Shown: positions 1-13,505 of the stretch, one piece after another | How positions within the stretch are numbered: the stretch's first letter is position 1 | How the letters are laid out: each line of letters starts with the position of its first letter | Source of the DNA: Viscum album | Taxonomy: Eukaryota; Streptophyta; Magnoliopsida; Santalales; Viscaceae | DNA: 64,000 nucleotides | Direction of reading: 5' to 3' | Assembly (NCBI GenBank): GCA_963277665.1 | Contig: OY728122.1 | Coordinates: forward strand, 2,129,410,024-2,129,474,023 | Made by a program: the position numbers and the translations under genes | Notes under the pieces: generated by a model | The model's database searches: none | The model's input: only the letters and a program-made list of their open reading frames with translations | What the model was told of the DNA's origin: nothing

Positions 1-256
1 ATTTCCTTTTCCAAATTTTGAGTTTCTGAACAGTGTTTCCAGCTTCCTACAGTTTCTCCCCTTTAATGTTTCCTTTGAATTAAAACGCATTTAAAACCTT
101 ATTTTAAGGACTCTAAGGCTGATTCAAAGGCCATAACTCATATATTAATTTCTCCTATGGCTCAAGTCGTTTTTTCATGGTAAAAGCGCATGGCTTAATA
201 CGATCTGATTTTAATGGAAAACCTAATGTATCTTAAACCACCACTCTGTTAAATCT

Positions 257-263
257 TATAAAG
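257..263 (+). promoter_or_regulatory. TATA-like box in LTR-like segment
   Basis: TATAAAG preceded by pyrimidines (AAATCT) and followed by GGATGGG. This is a plausible core promoter of the LTR-like segment. Only the motif and its position support it. Confidence 0.3.
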
Positions 264-1990
264 GGATGGGATATCATCTTACATAGTTCTTCCTACATGT
301 TCTTGGATATGAGATACTAGAACCATTCATCCTATTCCTTAGGGGTTGTGCAATAAAACTATCTTCCTAGGATTGGTTCCTCTCTGCTTTGATGCAACCA
401 AGCAGTATCGATCAATCTTCGGTATAAGGTGTGATCTATCTCCATTCGTTGTGTGGATAGTTCTTGTATAAAGAACAATTAGAAATTTTTTAGGTAGGAG
501 ATTCTTTTCTTCTCTCTCCTATTATGTGCAACTATATTGTTATCATGTTCTATCACACTAGATGAAAATGGAATTGACATAATAACAATTTGAACTAGAT
601 AAAAAAATTGATATGGATCGCATGTTGTTGCCCCTTGTTTTTCTATATAGTGTGATATATATGATTTCTTTTCTTAGCTGTTAATTCTTGATGTAAATTA
701 GTAAATAATGTATATCGGGATTAATTTATAATTGTTTGGATATAGATATAGGGGCACGTAAACGAATCTAGTTCTTGTTGTAATTTGATTTTAATCAAAT
801 TGGCACAGTAAGAATGTTTAATTATTTGTGATAACTTACTGATAAGGTTTCTGAAATTTGGAACATGCAAATAATAATTGTTTAATCAAAGATGTATTAA
901 AGAACTAGTTTTTTAATAAAAGATAATTCCTTGTAGTGTTCTGCGTTACACCCTTGATTGTTATAGGGCCAAGAGCCAAATTGTTAATATGTTTGTTTTC
1001 CTACATCATATGTTGTAATGTGAGACTAGAGGGCTGTTGTGATATGTGGTGGCATGGGTGACATTTGGTTGTGGCAGAAAATGACGCCTAGGGTGGAGAG
1101 ATGCATTGGATTATGCATGTGGGTGTCGGGGAGGACATTAGGGATGATGGAGCGGGATGCATGTGATGGTTGGATGCCTGCTATTTCTTTTTGGTGGATT
1201 ATCTCTTTTACATTTACCCAATACCTATGGAAGCTGGTCTTTCATACCCTTATTTCGAAAGAGGAAAAGTTTTGCGGGGTATGCCATGTGCTTTCTGTGT
1301 TTATATTCTCAAGGGAGGATGGGTCTATGCTCTTTCTATATGCGGTAAAGACTCAAAGGGTAGTACATCTACTCACTGTGTTTATCCTGCTTGTGTTTAG
1401 TAGCATAGAATTGTTTTCTAGAATGACTTGGAATGTGGGAAAGTAAATATGTAATGAATAATTGAACAAATGTTGTTAACCCATGGGGTTGGAGTTTGCA
1501 GGAACATAATGACGAGGTTGTGATTTTAAAGGGGCAATGGACTTTAGGTGTGATGAAAATGAAATTTAATGTGGAATTGTAAATGGTTAGTTAATGATTA
1601 AAGAATTAATTAATGTAAAGTGGAACTGATAAAAAGGGACTGAATTAAGGAAATAAATCATTTTAAATGGTTGTGGGATTATAGGATACCTAGTATTAGA
1701 AGTGGTAGCTGGGAGACCAAGAGACATTAGCTATAGTTTAGTATATGACTAGGTTATGCCCATTGAGTGGTTGTGAGCTATAGTATATTCTATAATTTTT
1801 GGGTTTCTATATGCTACTCCACCCCATTAGTAAGGTAAACTGACACCCTGGGGATTCTGAGCCCTGGGGGGTGTTTTCCCCAACATTATGGTGGGGGGAT
1901 GGATGGCGGACTACCCCCTTTGGCCTCTCTCTCTCTTCTCTTGGTAGTTACTTTTACTGGGAGTCACAGTGGTTAGTTTTCTCCATATAT

Positions 1991-2139
1991 GTGTATAGAG
2001 GGTTGTAATGGCTTGTGGTTATTCACAGACATATATTCTGGATATAGTATCCCAGGGACTACTGTAGGTGTAAGGTGTATAAGTTTTTATGGATCGATGA
2101 TCCTTACTCAGTATATGGGATGTAATGGCTTGAGGTATA
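1991..2139 (+). repeat. Short direct repeat, about 120 bp apart
   Basis: The core TTGTAATGGCTTGTGGT near 2,003 recurs as ATGTAATGGCTTGAGGT near 2,120, each preceded by a GTRTATRGR-type stretch. Only about 30 bp of each unit matches, so this is a short internal LTR repeat and not a true satellite. Confidence 0.5.
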
Positions 2140-2971
2140 ATATTTGACGTTTGATACACGTTATGAGAGCTGTGGTGATTCCTAGAAACTACCTATTAAA
2201 TTTCATTTATGGACATGGTGGTTTTTTTGCATGAGGTGCATATTGTGGTTCTTCGCCTAGGTGTCTGCGAGATACCCTCTTTGGAGAGAGATTCTTTGAA
2301 TGTGAAAAGTTGGGGAAAAGTGGAAAACCAGTGGGGAAGTATTAGTGGAGGTACACTTGATATTAATTATTATTTTATATACTCTTATATGTGTTACTTG
2401 GTGAGAGTAGCCATGGTGAGGCTTGGAACTTAGTATACCAGTTTAGATGATGAGTTAGTATAACTTGTTGTTCAATGTGCTTTTCCGTGATTTCTTTACT
2501 TGTGCCCAAGAGGTTTCAGGGAGGATCCTATTGAGTACACTAGTATACTCACCCTATTTATATATTAACTATTTTTCAGGACACATGGAGTAAGATAGAA
2601 ATCATGCTGGTTTTTATTATCATGGGGCTGTAGGAGCTGTTTGAGCTTGTGGTTGCTGGTTATTTTACTAACTTTTGGGTTCTTGTAGTTTTCCCCTTCC
2701 TGTTGTAGTGCTCTTGAATGAAATTAAATATGTGATTTGGGTTTTCATTAATATTTCAGTTCTGAGATGGAGTTGGTTGGTTACTATCTTGTCTCTCTCT
2801 TCTACGTGTGTTCTCTTAGAGGGTAATGCCTCCCATTTGTGTGTTTACTATACCCTCGATGCTAGTCGCCAACCCGAGGTCTACTGGTGGCGGGACTCAG
2901 GAGGGTTCATTACCTCCCTTCTCACATTATAGACCAAATAGGGTAACACTTTTTCGGGAGGGGGTCATAAA

Positions 2972-5250
2972 ATTCAATCCAGTAGATGACCATTAAAAAA
3001 ATTAAATACATGGCTTAGGGAAGGATACCTAGAAAAATGATCCTAAATAAAAAAATCGGACAAAAAACCTTAATAAATTATTTATAAATTAAATAACATG
3101 AACATGTGCCCGAATTTCCCTAAACCTTCCATGACTCTATATTGAATTTCAACCCAATAATTCCTACTATTGATTCACTTTTATTAATTAAAATAAAACA
3201 ATTGAAATTTCATCTTCTATAATTAATTTATAACACATCTCTCTTCCCTGATGGTTTAACAATCAGAATTTCTAGATACTACATTTTTTGGTTAGGTTTT
3301 TTTGAGTTTTAAAAAATATTTCTATTTATGTAAACTAATATGAATTGATGATTTTTTGATGGGCTCTCAATAATTATTATAGGAATATGATATTTATAGT
3401 GTCATTATTTTTTGTGTAATGGAATTTTTCGAAGAGGGGAACATCACCTTGGTTACACATTATTTAATTTTTTGCATAATTCTATTTAGGTATGTCAAGT
3501 ATTATTTATTAATTTTATGATTCTAAGGGTAAATAATATGGTCAATGATAATTTTTTTAATGAATACACCATTTCCATATTTTTTAGATGTGATATGTGT
3601 GTCTATAATGTGTTTCTTTTAAGGTTCCACCTATCATGTGAGGTGGATTATGTGATTATTGAGAGTCTGTGGATTATGGTAGACTGGGGTTTTAGATGAA
3701 ATTTTTATATATTTCATCTATTTAAATCATTTCTATATTGATCTTTAATCATTCATTTGACCTAATATTCTATGCTTTTATATTAATGGGGGATGATTTA
3801 GAAACTAATTGAGTGTTTAAAATAACAGAGAAATAAATTTTGTGATTGAAGATCTAAATAATTAACATGAGGGGAAACATGTGGGAACACTATACTTGAG
3901 ATTAAATCATTTTTATTATATAATGTAACAATAATTATAATTAAATTATAGAAAATTAATCTAACAATGTTTTGGTAATATAAGATATCATATTGGGTAG
4001 TTTTCATGGTGATTTTTAGATTTTGTTTCGTTTGATATGTTTTATAATTATGATATATGATAAATATTATATGGGGATTTGAGATCATGAATCTTTGTTC
4101 AAGGGTGTGATTATTAGTATAATCCTTTTGAGGGAATCATAAATTTTTTCATTGGTGTAAAATACTGTTATAATATGTTTCATAAAGTAAGTGAAAAGGA
4201 TTTGTGAATTGTTGAGATTGGACATGGATAAAAATGTAAAATTAGATATGATTATACTAGAATCCAAAAAAATATAAATTTTGGGATTTATATAAAGAAT
4301 CAGATAGAGTTTTTGACATGAATTAGGGCTTGAGATGATATCTGGTGTGATCTGAGTATGGGAGGAATATGGCTATTTTAGAACACTTAGTGATTTTATG
4401 ATAAAAACATTTTTTATTTGTGAATTCTTTAATGAAATTACATCATGCATTAGTTCTAATCACTTTATTGTCTGTTTCAATGATAATATGATACATTTAT
4501 TAATTAGGTAATCATTATTAAGTGATTTTATGATTCAATTGAATGTTAGGTAGAATAATTTTAGTGAACTACCAACAAATAAAGACTAAGTCTTTTTCAT
4601 ACTATAATTGGATCTGTTATGGTGTAAAAAATTAGAAAGGTATTATTTGGATAGTATCTATGTGTTTATAGGATACAGTGAAGATTTATAAATGAAAATA
4701 TGGTTCATATGGTCATAGTAAATAGATGATAGAAACACAACATATTTTTTAGCAGGGGAATATGGAGGGTATCAATCAATTACTAACTTATTGGGTGTTG
4801 GGAAATGTTTTTGATTATTTTTATACTATAGTTAAGGAATTCAAAATGGGTTTTTTATATTTCTTGAATTTCCACATCATTTATTTGAGAGGAAATTTGT
4901 GTTTTTAAAATCAAGGGTATAATATATTCTATGAATCTAGAATTTGGATCACAATCCATGGAGTAAGAATATCAATAGTATATTTTTTGTTCACATGATG
5001 AGATGATCTAATGAGACATGAGTAATCATGTGGATTCTATAGTTGATTACCTCAGTGTAAGGTAGTGCTTTTTATAATTAGTGGCCCACCACTCCATCAC
5101 TTGTCAGTTTTATTCTATAAGAATTCTTTATAAGAGACCATTATTGTACAACATGGCATGGTTACACAATAGAAGTTTCTAACAAGATATCTGATCACTA
5201 TTTCATCTAGGGTCGAATTTTAAGGGGATAGGGGATCACGACATGGAGAG
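2972..5250. other. AT-rich region without recognisable gene
   Basis: No frame exceeds about 96 codons and none resembles a known protein. The slightly richer patch at 5,080-5,300 (CTTTATAAGAGACC near 5,138) could be an old LTR promoter, but nothing around it confirms this. Probably transposon debris too old to assign. Confidence 0.5.
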
Positions 5251-6146
5251 TGGTGAATAATGGTGGATTTTATGAGGAATTGATGCCCAATTTACTCATT
5301 GGGGGAATCCTGTTCAGATAATATTACTTGTATCTAATATGGAGACCTATACTTATTAATTAGAATACTTCAAGAGGGTTTCACATAGGGATGATAAAAA
5401 ATTAATATTTTCTATTTTTGAAGGGAAAAGGTAATACATATAATGGATTCATTATACATAGGGGGTGGTGAAATTTGAACAGAATAGGTTTTTAAAAATA
5501 TTTTGTCGATAAACAATATTTTTTTTATGAAAAAAAATTTTAACGGAATTCATCATTAGTAGGTAATAAATCATTGAACATAAAAATTAATTTAAATAAA
5601 TTTAGAGAAAATAAGTATGTTTCCAGAAAAATTAATTACCAGTTTATAATTATAAGTATATAGATTATATAAACATATTTTTTTCTCATTTTAAATATTT
5701 ATTTTTATTTAAAAAATAAAAAATATATATAAATGGATATAAATGATTTCATGATAGAATTAATTTATTATAATTAATTATTTAAAATATTTATTATATA
5801 AAATATTTTTTTATCAAATTATTATTTTATTAAATATGTTATTTTTAAATAAATATATTGATAAAATTAATTGATAAAATCAAATAATTATTAGCAAAAT
5901 TAATATATAACATCAAAAAATAATAATTTGGATGTTATTAATATTAATTTAGTTACATTTGGATAAATGAAATAATTTTTCTAAAAATATAATCTATATA
6001 TTATTACTAAATTTAATATATATTGAGTTATAAATACATTTTCTTCTATGTTAATATAAATAAGAAATTTACTTATTGTTTGTGTATTTGGAAGTTGTTT
6101 TTTTCATAATAATTATTTTTCAATTATGATTTATTCAGTAAACTAT

Positions 6147-6163
6147 TATATATATATATATAT
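6147..6163. repeat. (TA)n microsatellite
   Basis: Uninterrupted TA dinucleotide run of 17 bases in AT-rich sequence. Confidence 0.9.
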
Positions 6164-9100
6164 TAATAAATTTTATTGATCAAAGATAAATAATGATGCA
6201 ACGGAAATATATAGATTAAACATATAAATAAATAATCAATAAAATATTCATTGAATATTAATAGGTAATTATAATAATTAAATTCATTTTTCTTTCTAAA
6301 AACATATTTCTCTACATATAGTTTTATATACATTACATAATTTATTTTAAAATTAAATCCATAAAATTATGAAATTAATTTATGTAAAATGGATTTGGTA
6401 TTTTGAATCAATATCCATGAGTTAGTCCATATTATTAAATTTTTTATAGATAAAAACAAATTTCCCTTATTTAATGGTAGATTCCATTATGAAAATAAAA
6501 TAGTTATTTACAAATAAATATTTTTAAACCAATGTGTATATTTTTCTAATTATCTTAAATTAATACCATTTATATTCAGAATTTAATTTAGTTCTTATAT
6601 ACACAAAAATATTAATCAAAACACATTTAAATTACTAATTTGTATAAGCGGTTATTTTTGATAATAAGGTCACATTTATTATAAATTATTGAACATTGAT
6701 AAATAAGGAAAATGTAGTTATCATGTCTCAAATGATGATTAATTTACATGGAATATAGACATTATAGATATATTTTGTTATGGGTATATGTAAATCATAT
6801 TTTTACCCCCAATATTTTCTCAAAAAATCATATAACATACATGTCATTCGAATTTCACCATTCACCTAACTAATGTATTGAATGAAATAAGCCTTGATTT
6901 CACCTAAAAGGTATTTTTCCTCCACCCATTAAAAACTCATTTTATTCATATAATCATAATTATATAAAATTTCATATTCCAATTCATTATTTAATATAAA
7001 ATGTATGTAATTCAATTGTTAATAAAGTGAATTTTGATACCCAAATTCCAAGGAAACTCTATATAAGAAACATGAATTTATAAATTTATTTATATATTTC
7101 TTTATTATATATTTCAATTTCTTACACTAATATTATCGTTAAATTTTTAACCTCCTTCATAATTATGTCATATATTCATAAATATTCTTCTTATTAAATT
7201 ATATTAATATTTTTAAACTAATTATTCTAATTAGTTTATTACTATGATATGTTTTTTGTTTTGGAAGGATCATCCACCTATGTGAGGGATGTTATACTAT
7301 TTTGATTATTATCAAAATCACTGAGAAAAATATAATTACATGTAATTTCATGAAATAATGATTAATTAATGATTTAAAATTTTTTGTGAGTGAATGATAA
7401 AACTATTTTCCCTTTATATTAAAATTTTTCTTAATTTGAAAATAAACAAATATTTGTTCATATGAGAAATTTTTTTGGTTCTCCAAATGTATTCATTAAA
7501 AAATTTGAACATGGTATGAAAGAAATAATTTAGACCCAATGTGTTCTACACCATGATTGATCTTAAAATGTTGAACATGGTCTAAATAAATATGGGATCA
7601 GTTCACTATCATAAAACTTTTCCTTTTTATTCAACAATCTTCACATATGATTATGTTTTCATATTGCTCATTCAACTTGTTGAATATGTGTTATTGTTGT
7701 GTTTTAAATTATGATAAATTAAAATGTGTCGACAGGAAGACATTAGGTACTTGTTGACATTAGAAATGACTATTTTTTTCATTTAGAGACTCATGTTACC
7801 CAATGGACAATATTGGGTTACATATGGTTTGGGGAAGATATAGATAAAATATGGAGTGAATATAATTTAAACTTTTAAAAAACATAATTAACACTATAAT
7901 CACTCATAATTAGACCAAATATATCTAACTCACATGAAATTCCCTCTTATTGAATTCATGAATCATTCAAACATCACCACCTATAAATTTGATCCCATTT
8001 GATTGGTTATCATGATTTGGTTTGTTTGATCGAATATCATTACATTATTACATCTTTCATGTAATTAATAATATATCTAAGATTATTTATTGAAATATAT
8101 AGATTATTATATGATATATTCCATCCAAATATATATTCTGATGTGTTTTCCCCCCATGACCCAATGTCTTGTTACATGAGTTGCAATGCATATTATAATT
8201 TATTTATGTATTCATCTATATTGATAAATGAAATTTTATTAATGAAAACATGAATATAATGTCTAGTAATATATTTTTAGGGTATCCTATGAATTTATCT
8301 ACTGTTCCCACTCCATCATGTTCCAAAATCACTTTTTGGTTTGTGTACGACCCATGAGTTAGATCAGTTGTTCCGTCTTTAGAATATGTCTGGTGAACTA
8401 TGAAATATTGGGCTCTATAAATAGTTTTCTAAAAAATATGACTAAAATTCATTATTAGGTTCATATGTGTGTGTAAAGGGGTTTTTTATAATAGATATAT
8501 TTCCACTTGATATTTTATAAGAAATTAGTTTCCAAATAATTATGAAAAGGTTATGAATTTTTATTTCATGAATGATTTTATATTTAAAATGTTAAATGGA
8601 TGTTTTCTTGTGAATTTTAATAATATATTTTAAATAAATAGGCATATTTAGAATAATAGAGACTTAGTTTGTTAGGTGAGAGCCTAGTTTTGGTACATAT
8701 CCATGATTATATAAGTGGTCCACTTTTTGTTTCTATATTCATATATCGAAAATTCATTTTCTCTATGAATATGATCTTAAAAAAATAAAGGGGTTTACGT
8801 TCTAGGGTATTCCTATTTCCATAGACCATATATTACTTAGATCTAGAGACTTTATGTGTATATTTGATTTGATTTTTTATTTGAGTCTGAGTACCGTAGG
8901 ATTCTATATTATCTTACGGGTGATCTAAATTGTTTTTCTTTTAACAATTTATGTATTTTTTTATATGAGATTCAAGCTTTCAAAACAGAAAAATACATTA
9001 TTCAAAATTTTCTTTGAAACTATATTATCTACATTTTACATAAGAACTATGAAATGTGAAATTTTTTTAAAATATTTTGATATAAATGTGAAAACACCCA

Positions 9101-9891
9101 TTTAACTCTATGTCATTAATATATTGAGAATCATTATAACATTTACTATTGTCATGTTATCTAATAAATCAGAGGAATAATACTATATTTATTTTTCCCA
9201 AACCATATACACCCCTATATGGAACTTTATTAATGTTTTCTATAATTTTGGAAAGGTAATGAAAATAAAATGGAGAATAATTTATTGTTGTTTTCTAAGT
9301 CGGGTAGATAGTGGTGGAATTGTTGGATGTTGGCCATAAATCACAAAATTATTCATCACTTTTTTATTTTACGTAGTTTAATTAATATACCTGTACCTTG
9401 AAATTCTAGTTTTGGTGTCTTTCTATCAGTGTAAATATATTCGGGATAATGAATATTTCATTTTTTATTTTTCTATATTTATATATATTCGATGAATATC
9501 AGTTATTGTTTAATAAATCATTCCCATTAAATGTTTCAGGAATGATTTGGATCTTGTATCAAGACAATTGGAATAAACAATACACATTAGATCTTTTCAT
9601 GATCTTGTTTTGTTCCCAATTTTATTGGATGTATGGTATGGGTTTTTGTAATTATTTATCAAAGGAGATAGATCTAGATGTTTCCTTATAATAGTTTTTC
9701 CCTAGATATAAGACAATTCTTTTAGGGATAAGGGGTATTTTTCAAGAAGGATCCTACCATATCTCATTGTAATGGGCCTTAATACACTAATTACTGGTGG
9801 ATTAGGTGTCCCCTTTGTAGATAATTGGGTAGTGTCTCTTTTCCATATATGTTATATTCAAATAAAACAAAATTATATTTTTTAAAAATTA

Positions 9892-9912
9892 ATATATATA
9901 TATATATATATA
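9892..9912. repeat. (AT)n microsatellite
   Basis: Uninterrupted AT dinucleotide run of 21 bases, the longest simple repeat noticed in the window. Confidence 0.92.
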
Positions 9913-10009
9913 ATGTAGAATAATTAGAATAAAATTTCCCCTAAATATTCCTTATGATTTTTCACTTGGAAATTTTCCTCAACTGAATCATTTTCTAGAT
10001 CAATATCTC

Positions 10010-10022
10010 TTAGTATCGATCC
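10010..10022 (+). other. Degenerate tRNA-Met primer-site candidate
   Basis: TTAGTATCGATCC matches TTGGTATCAGAGC at 9 of 13 positions. It would mark the start of a short internal region lying between the tentative LTR on its left and the LTR start at 11,378. In AT-rich DNA such a match can be chance. Confidence 0.22.
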
Positions 10023-10765
10023 TGCAGGAATTTAATGTCATCCAAAAAACATACTCCATTTCTATAATGATTATATTTATGGTAAACTAGGAATTTTGGA
10101 ATTAAATGATATAATGTATTAGTTTATATTATAAAAGACCATGCCATATAAGTATAATAATTAAAATAATAATGTGGATTAACTTATTGTAAACATTTAC
10201 TAGTGGATTCATTTCCTAAAGACACTAAAATTTATCCATCTTAAGTGCATGAAATTTTAGGAATGACGGTTCTAGAAGTATTTGTTGAGACAATGCAGTT
10301 TTGGAGAATTAGAATGTGGGTATGGAATATAAATACATGAATATAGTTTTCATTTATTATTTCTTTAAATAATTCATGACGATTGTGAAATCTATTGAGA
10401 TCCTATCATTTAATCATGGAGTGAATTTTGGGATAGAATTATCGAACTATTTTATTGATTAGTTCATTTTGATACTAATGTTTTGATTAATGGTAAATTG
10501 TTTTCTAAAAATACCAATATATAATATAATGTCAATATACATTTTAGGTGTATATGTGTAAGGTCACCAACTATGATGAAGTGGTCAGTATGTCTTCAAT
10601 GGAATATAATAAATCATAACAAAAGACGTGATCATTTAGATCATTCCATTCACCCATTTCTATTTCCAATGGAAAATATAGGTATAAGAGATTGTGAAAT
10701 GATATTTTCATGGGTTAAATAGGTGGTCCCTTAATGTAGTACTCTATGACACCATATGCGTGGGC

Positions 10766-11010
10766 CAAAAATTTAGCCTTGATATGATAATGGTGTGGCA
10801 TGTTATGGAAAACCCAATGATTTTTTCCATCACTCTGATGAACTGTAGTTCATTTTTTTTACTTGTTTATCACATGGTATTCTTAATATATTTTAATATT
10901 CATAGATATTTAGTGGTATTATGTGATTATAAAACATTTATAATACATTTAAAAGTGAAAATTTCCATACAGATTTTCCTATTGCATTTTGGTGTAATGT
11001 TATTTCATAT
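10766..11010 (+). pseudogene. Ty3/gypsy reverse-transcriptase relic
   Basis: Lies in the open frame at 10,760-11,080 (106 codons). WHVMENPMIFS followed by TLMN lines up with the gypsy RT block PFGLxNAPxxF...LMN. Further on, YFNIHRYLVVLCDYKTFIIH lines up with YFDDILVYSxxxxTHIxH, so the catalytic F-D-D-I appears as F-N-I-H. Spacing between the two blocks is right for RT. The upstream WGAP and YEFLVM blocks are not visible. A relic in this place fits its position about 370 bp before the LTR start at 11,378, comparable to the RT relic that precedes the LTR at 56,838. Inactive. The match is by eye in low-complexity sequence, so certainty is limited. Confidence 0.35.
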
Positions 11011-13460
11011 AGTTGAGGAATTTCTGACAGATGTTAATGATTCACTGAATAAAATGAGAGATTCCATTATTATAAAATAATCTATATAAACTAAATTGAT
11101 TGAAATAGGTACAGTTAAATATTTTATTTATTGATTTTTTTGATGTATTGAAACATCTAGAAAATCACATTCCCTATGTTATGTAGTTTTTGATACATCG
11201 TGACCACATAAAAGAGAACATGTTCTATTAGAAATAAATGTTTCATTCAATAGATAATATATTGTTATTTTTTTGAATTTATTATTCTTGATTAAGATAT
11301 TCTCAAAATAATTATCTTGATGGATCATGTTTCACTATAAAACTCTATATTAAAATAATAATATTCCAGATAGACAGTGTAACATGCAACCCAAATCTTC
11401 ATTAGAATTATGGTATATTATATAATAAATATTTTTTAATGAGTAATAATAAATGAGTTGTAGGGTATAAATATGTGAAACCACATAATAAACTATATGA
11501 TAATTTTAACTACTCAAAAAAAAATTATTAATTAATATTTTTAAAATTTTGAAGGAATTTTTAGTGACGCCATTTTATGCTTCATAAATGAAATTTTCCT
11601 AAAAAGTGATTTAACTATGTTTTATATTTTTCAATTTTAATATATTTTATATAATATTAGAAATATAATTTTACAAATTGAATATTATTTTTTAAAATAA
11701 TCATATAAACTATATATAATTGTTAATTATATGATTTTTTATGTGAATGAATTTTTAGGAAATATTGCAAACAAAAGATTCTTCAAATAATCCAATTAAT
11801 TTTCAATATATCATGAAATTAAAAATAACAATTATATATTGGATTTGGTAATAAAGTGATATATGAAATATTTTATTTATAATAATATAATTAATTCCAA
11901 TTGAATCAATAATTTTAGTAATTTTTATATAAGTTAATTTTAATTCTTAAAACACATTTTTTCTATAAACATATTTTCTTTTTTTTCTTGAATTTATATT
12001 AAATTTTATTTATATGAATAATAATGATTGAATAAAGTGTATTGGGTACCATATTTGGAGTTACGAGGTTCATATTTGGAAAATATTTCCATTTTAGTTT
12101 GGGCTATTATGAACAATAAGAGTGGTAAATATTTCTCACCATAGAGAGGTAATAATACATAGTGTTGGGATCATCAGGGATTATGGACTATAGTTGATGA
12201 ATAATAATTAATTAAATTATGTAAATGGGGAAAATTCAACCATATCAATCATTAATTTGTAAAAATATATTTTTGGATCCATTTACCATTACTAAAGAAA
12301 TTTATATTTTTTTATATAAGAATATTTCTAAAATATCCCCTTTGAAAATTTAATATATATATATATTATAATAATGATAAAAATAGGTTCTTTTTTTCAA
12401 AAATTTTATTGGATTTTCAATTAATATTTTATTCATATTTTTCTTTTTATAATCATTACAGATGAAATAATTTCCATAAATTCGTATACAACGCTAATAT
12501 AGTGCTCATACAAGTATTAGAAAAATAATGTATATGGACTTAAAATCATTAAATTTAATATAATTTGGATGATTAATTTATTTTAAATTAATAATTATAT
12601 AAAATTAAAATTTTATTATTTTGTTAAAATTTTATATTTTTATAGGATTTAAATTCTGATTTCTATATAGTATAAATAATATAATAGATTAACCAGTGTT
12701 TGTTACATACCCTAAATTATTTTAATAGAAATTCTATTAAAATAATTATTGCATTTGTATAATAAAAATCAAAATACAAGGATTTTTAATTAATGATGAA
12801 CAAAATTAGAAGTATTTCTAAAATTTAAGGAAGAAATAACGATGAAATAGTTAACTAACCATAGTAATAGAATTTTGACCATTATGAATAGTGGACCATG
12901 AAAATGAATAGAAACATCACCACAGAATGCATATAGAAAATTTAATAATCTTTAGGATGATCTTATAATATAATTGAATCATATGATATTTAAATAATTT
13001 TTAAAAAATTATAAACAATCATTTGGTATTTTTAAAAGTGAAAAACAGGTAATTAAAATTTTATGATTATTTTTTTGAAAAGAAATTCATTTTCATAAAA
13101 TGTATTCATAAATTAATATTTCTTTGGATTTTGATTTTATGGTAATTTTATGACATGTTATCTAATTTTTTGAAATGATAAAAAATAAGTTATAATTTAA
13201 AATTTTGTGTTTCTAAATTATTTATGTTGAAAAATGATTAGGGGTAATTTTTGGGATTTTAAATAATACTAGATTTTTTGTTTTTGAAAAGAATCATATG
13301 TTAATATATGATAAATAATATACAAATGTATTTTTGAGTAATTATTAATGTAGGTCTAAGTTAATGACCTTTTTTTTGCAACATCAATGCATTAATTACT
13401 GTATTTAGTAACAAGAATCTTCAATATTTCTTTACTTCTGACTAAATAGTAAACTAATTT

Positions 13461-13505
13461 TTTAAATAATGAGAAAACAACCCTAACCACCTCTACTCCC
13501 CTCAC
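13461..13505 (+). promoter_or_regulatory. Degraded LTR core promoter
   Basis: TTTAAATAAT followed by AACCACCTCTACTCCCCTC corresponds to CTTATAAAAGGCCACC and CCTCTACCCACA at 51,878-51,905. The pyrimidine and CA-rich leader is kept while the TATA box is degraded. Position within the LTR agrees with the intact copies. Confidence 0.38.

Larger units (their letters stand above)
1..2971 (+). mobile_element. LTR-like segment, left end off window
   Basis: This segment is visibly less AT-rich than the next 58 kb and contains G- and C-runs (for example 1,846-1,925). It holds a TATA-like box at 257 and ends in a G-rich tract, GGGAGGGGGTCATAA, at about 2,957-2,971. That resembles the G-rich, A-ending 3' termini of the LTRs at 54,573 and 61,573. 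Composition drops sharply to the AT-rich background right after it. TATA-to-end distance is about 2.7 kb, as in the 4.7-kb LTRs further right, but I see no convincing sequence identity with them, so it may be another family. No tRNA primer site follows 2,971, which fits a 3' LTR or solo LTR. The 135-codon frame at 1,039-1,446 matches nothing I recognise and is probably chance. Orientation rests on the TATA box and 3' terminus. Confidence 0.42.
5250..10009 (+). mobile_element. Tentative very old LTR, family 1
   Basis: Position is inferred, not delimited by visible termini. The 3' limit is a degenerate primer-site-like string at 10,010. The 5.4-7.2 kb stretch is among the most AT-rich of the window, like the 5' two kilobases of the LTRs at 49,838 and 56,838. 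A patch GGAAGGATCATCCACCTATG at 7,263 lies where those LTRs have TATA and CCACC. Around 9,310-9,350 a GGTGGAATTGTTGG patch sits at the same distance downstream as GGTGGATCTG in the 49,838 copy. All matches are weak. It could equally be unrelated debris. Confidence 0.22.

Noticed and set aside
1039..1446. Longest open frame (135 codons) as a gene
   Set aside because: It lies inside an LTR-like segment, has two overlapping alternative frames, no recognisable domain and a Trp/Met/Cys-rich composition typical of a chance frame.
7283..7294. GGGATGTTATA as end of a third minus-strand LTR
   Set aside because: The adjacent 160 bases do not match the LTR starts at 28,059 and 35,224, and no minus-strand pol motif was seen at higher coordinates up to 15 kb.
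9449..9691. 80-codon frame as a gene
   Set aside because: Aromatic-rich reading in AT-rich DNA with no known motif and no conservation in related LTR copies.
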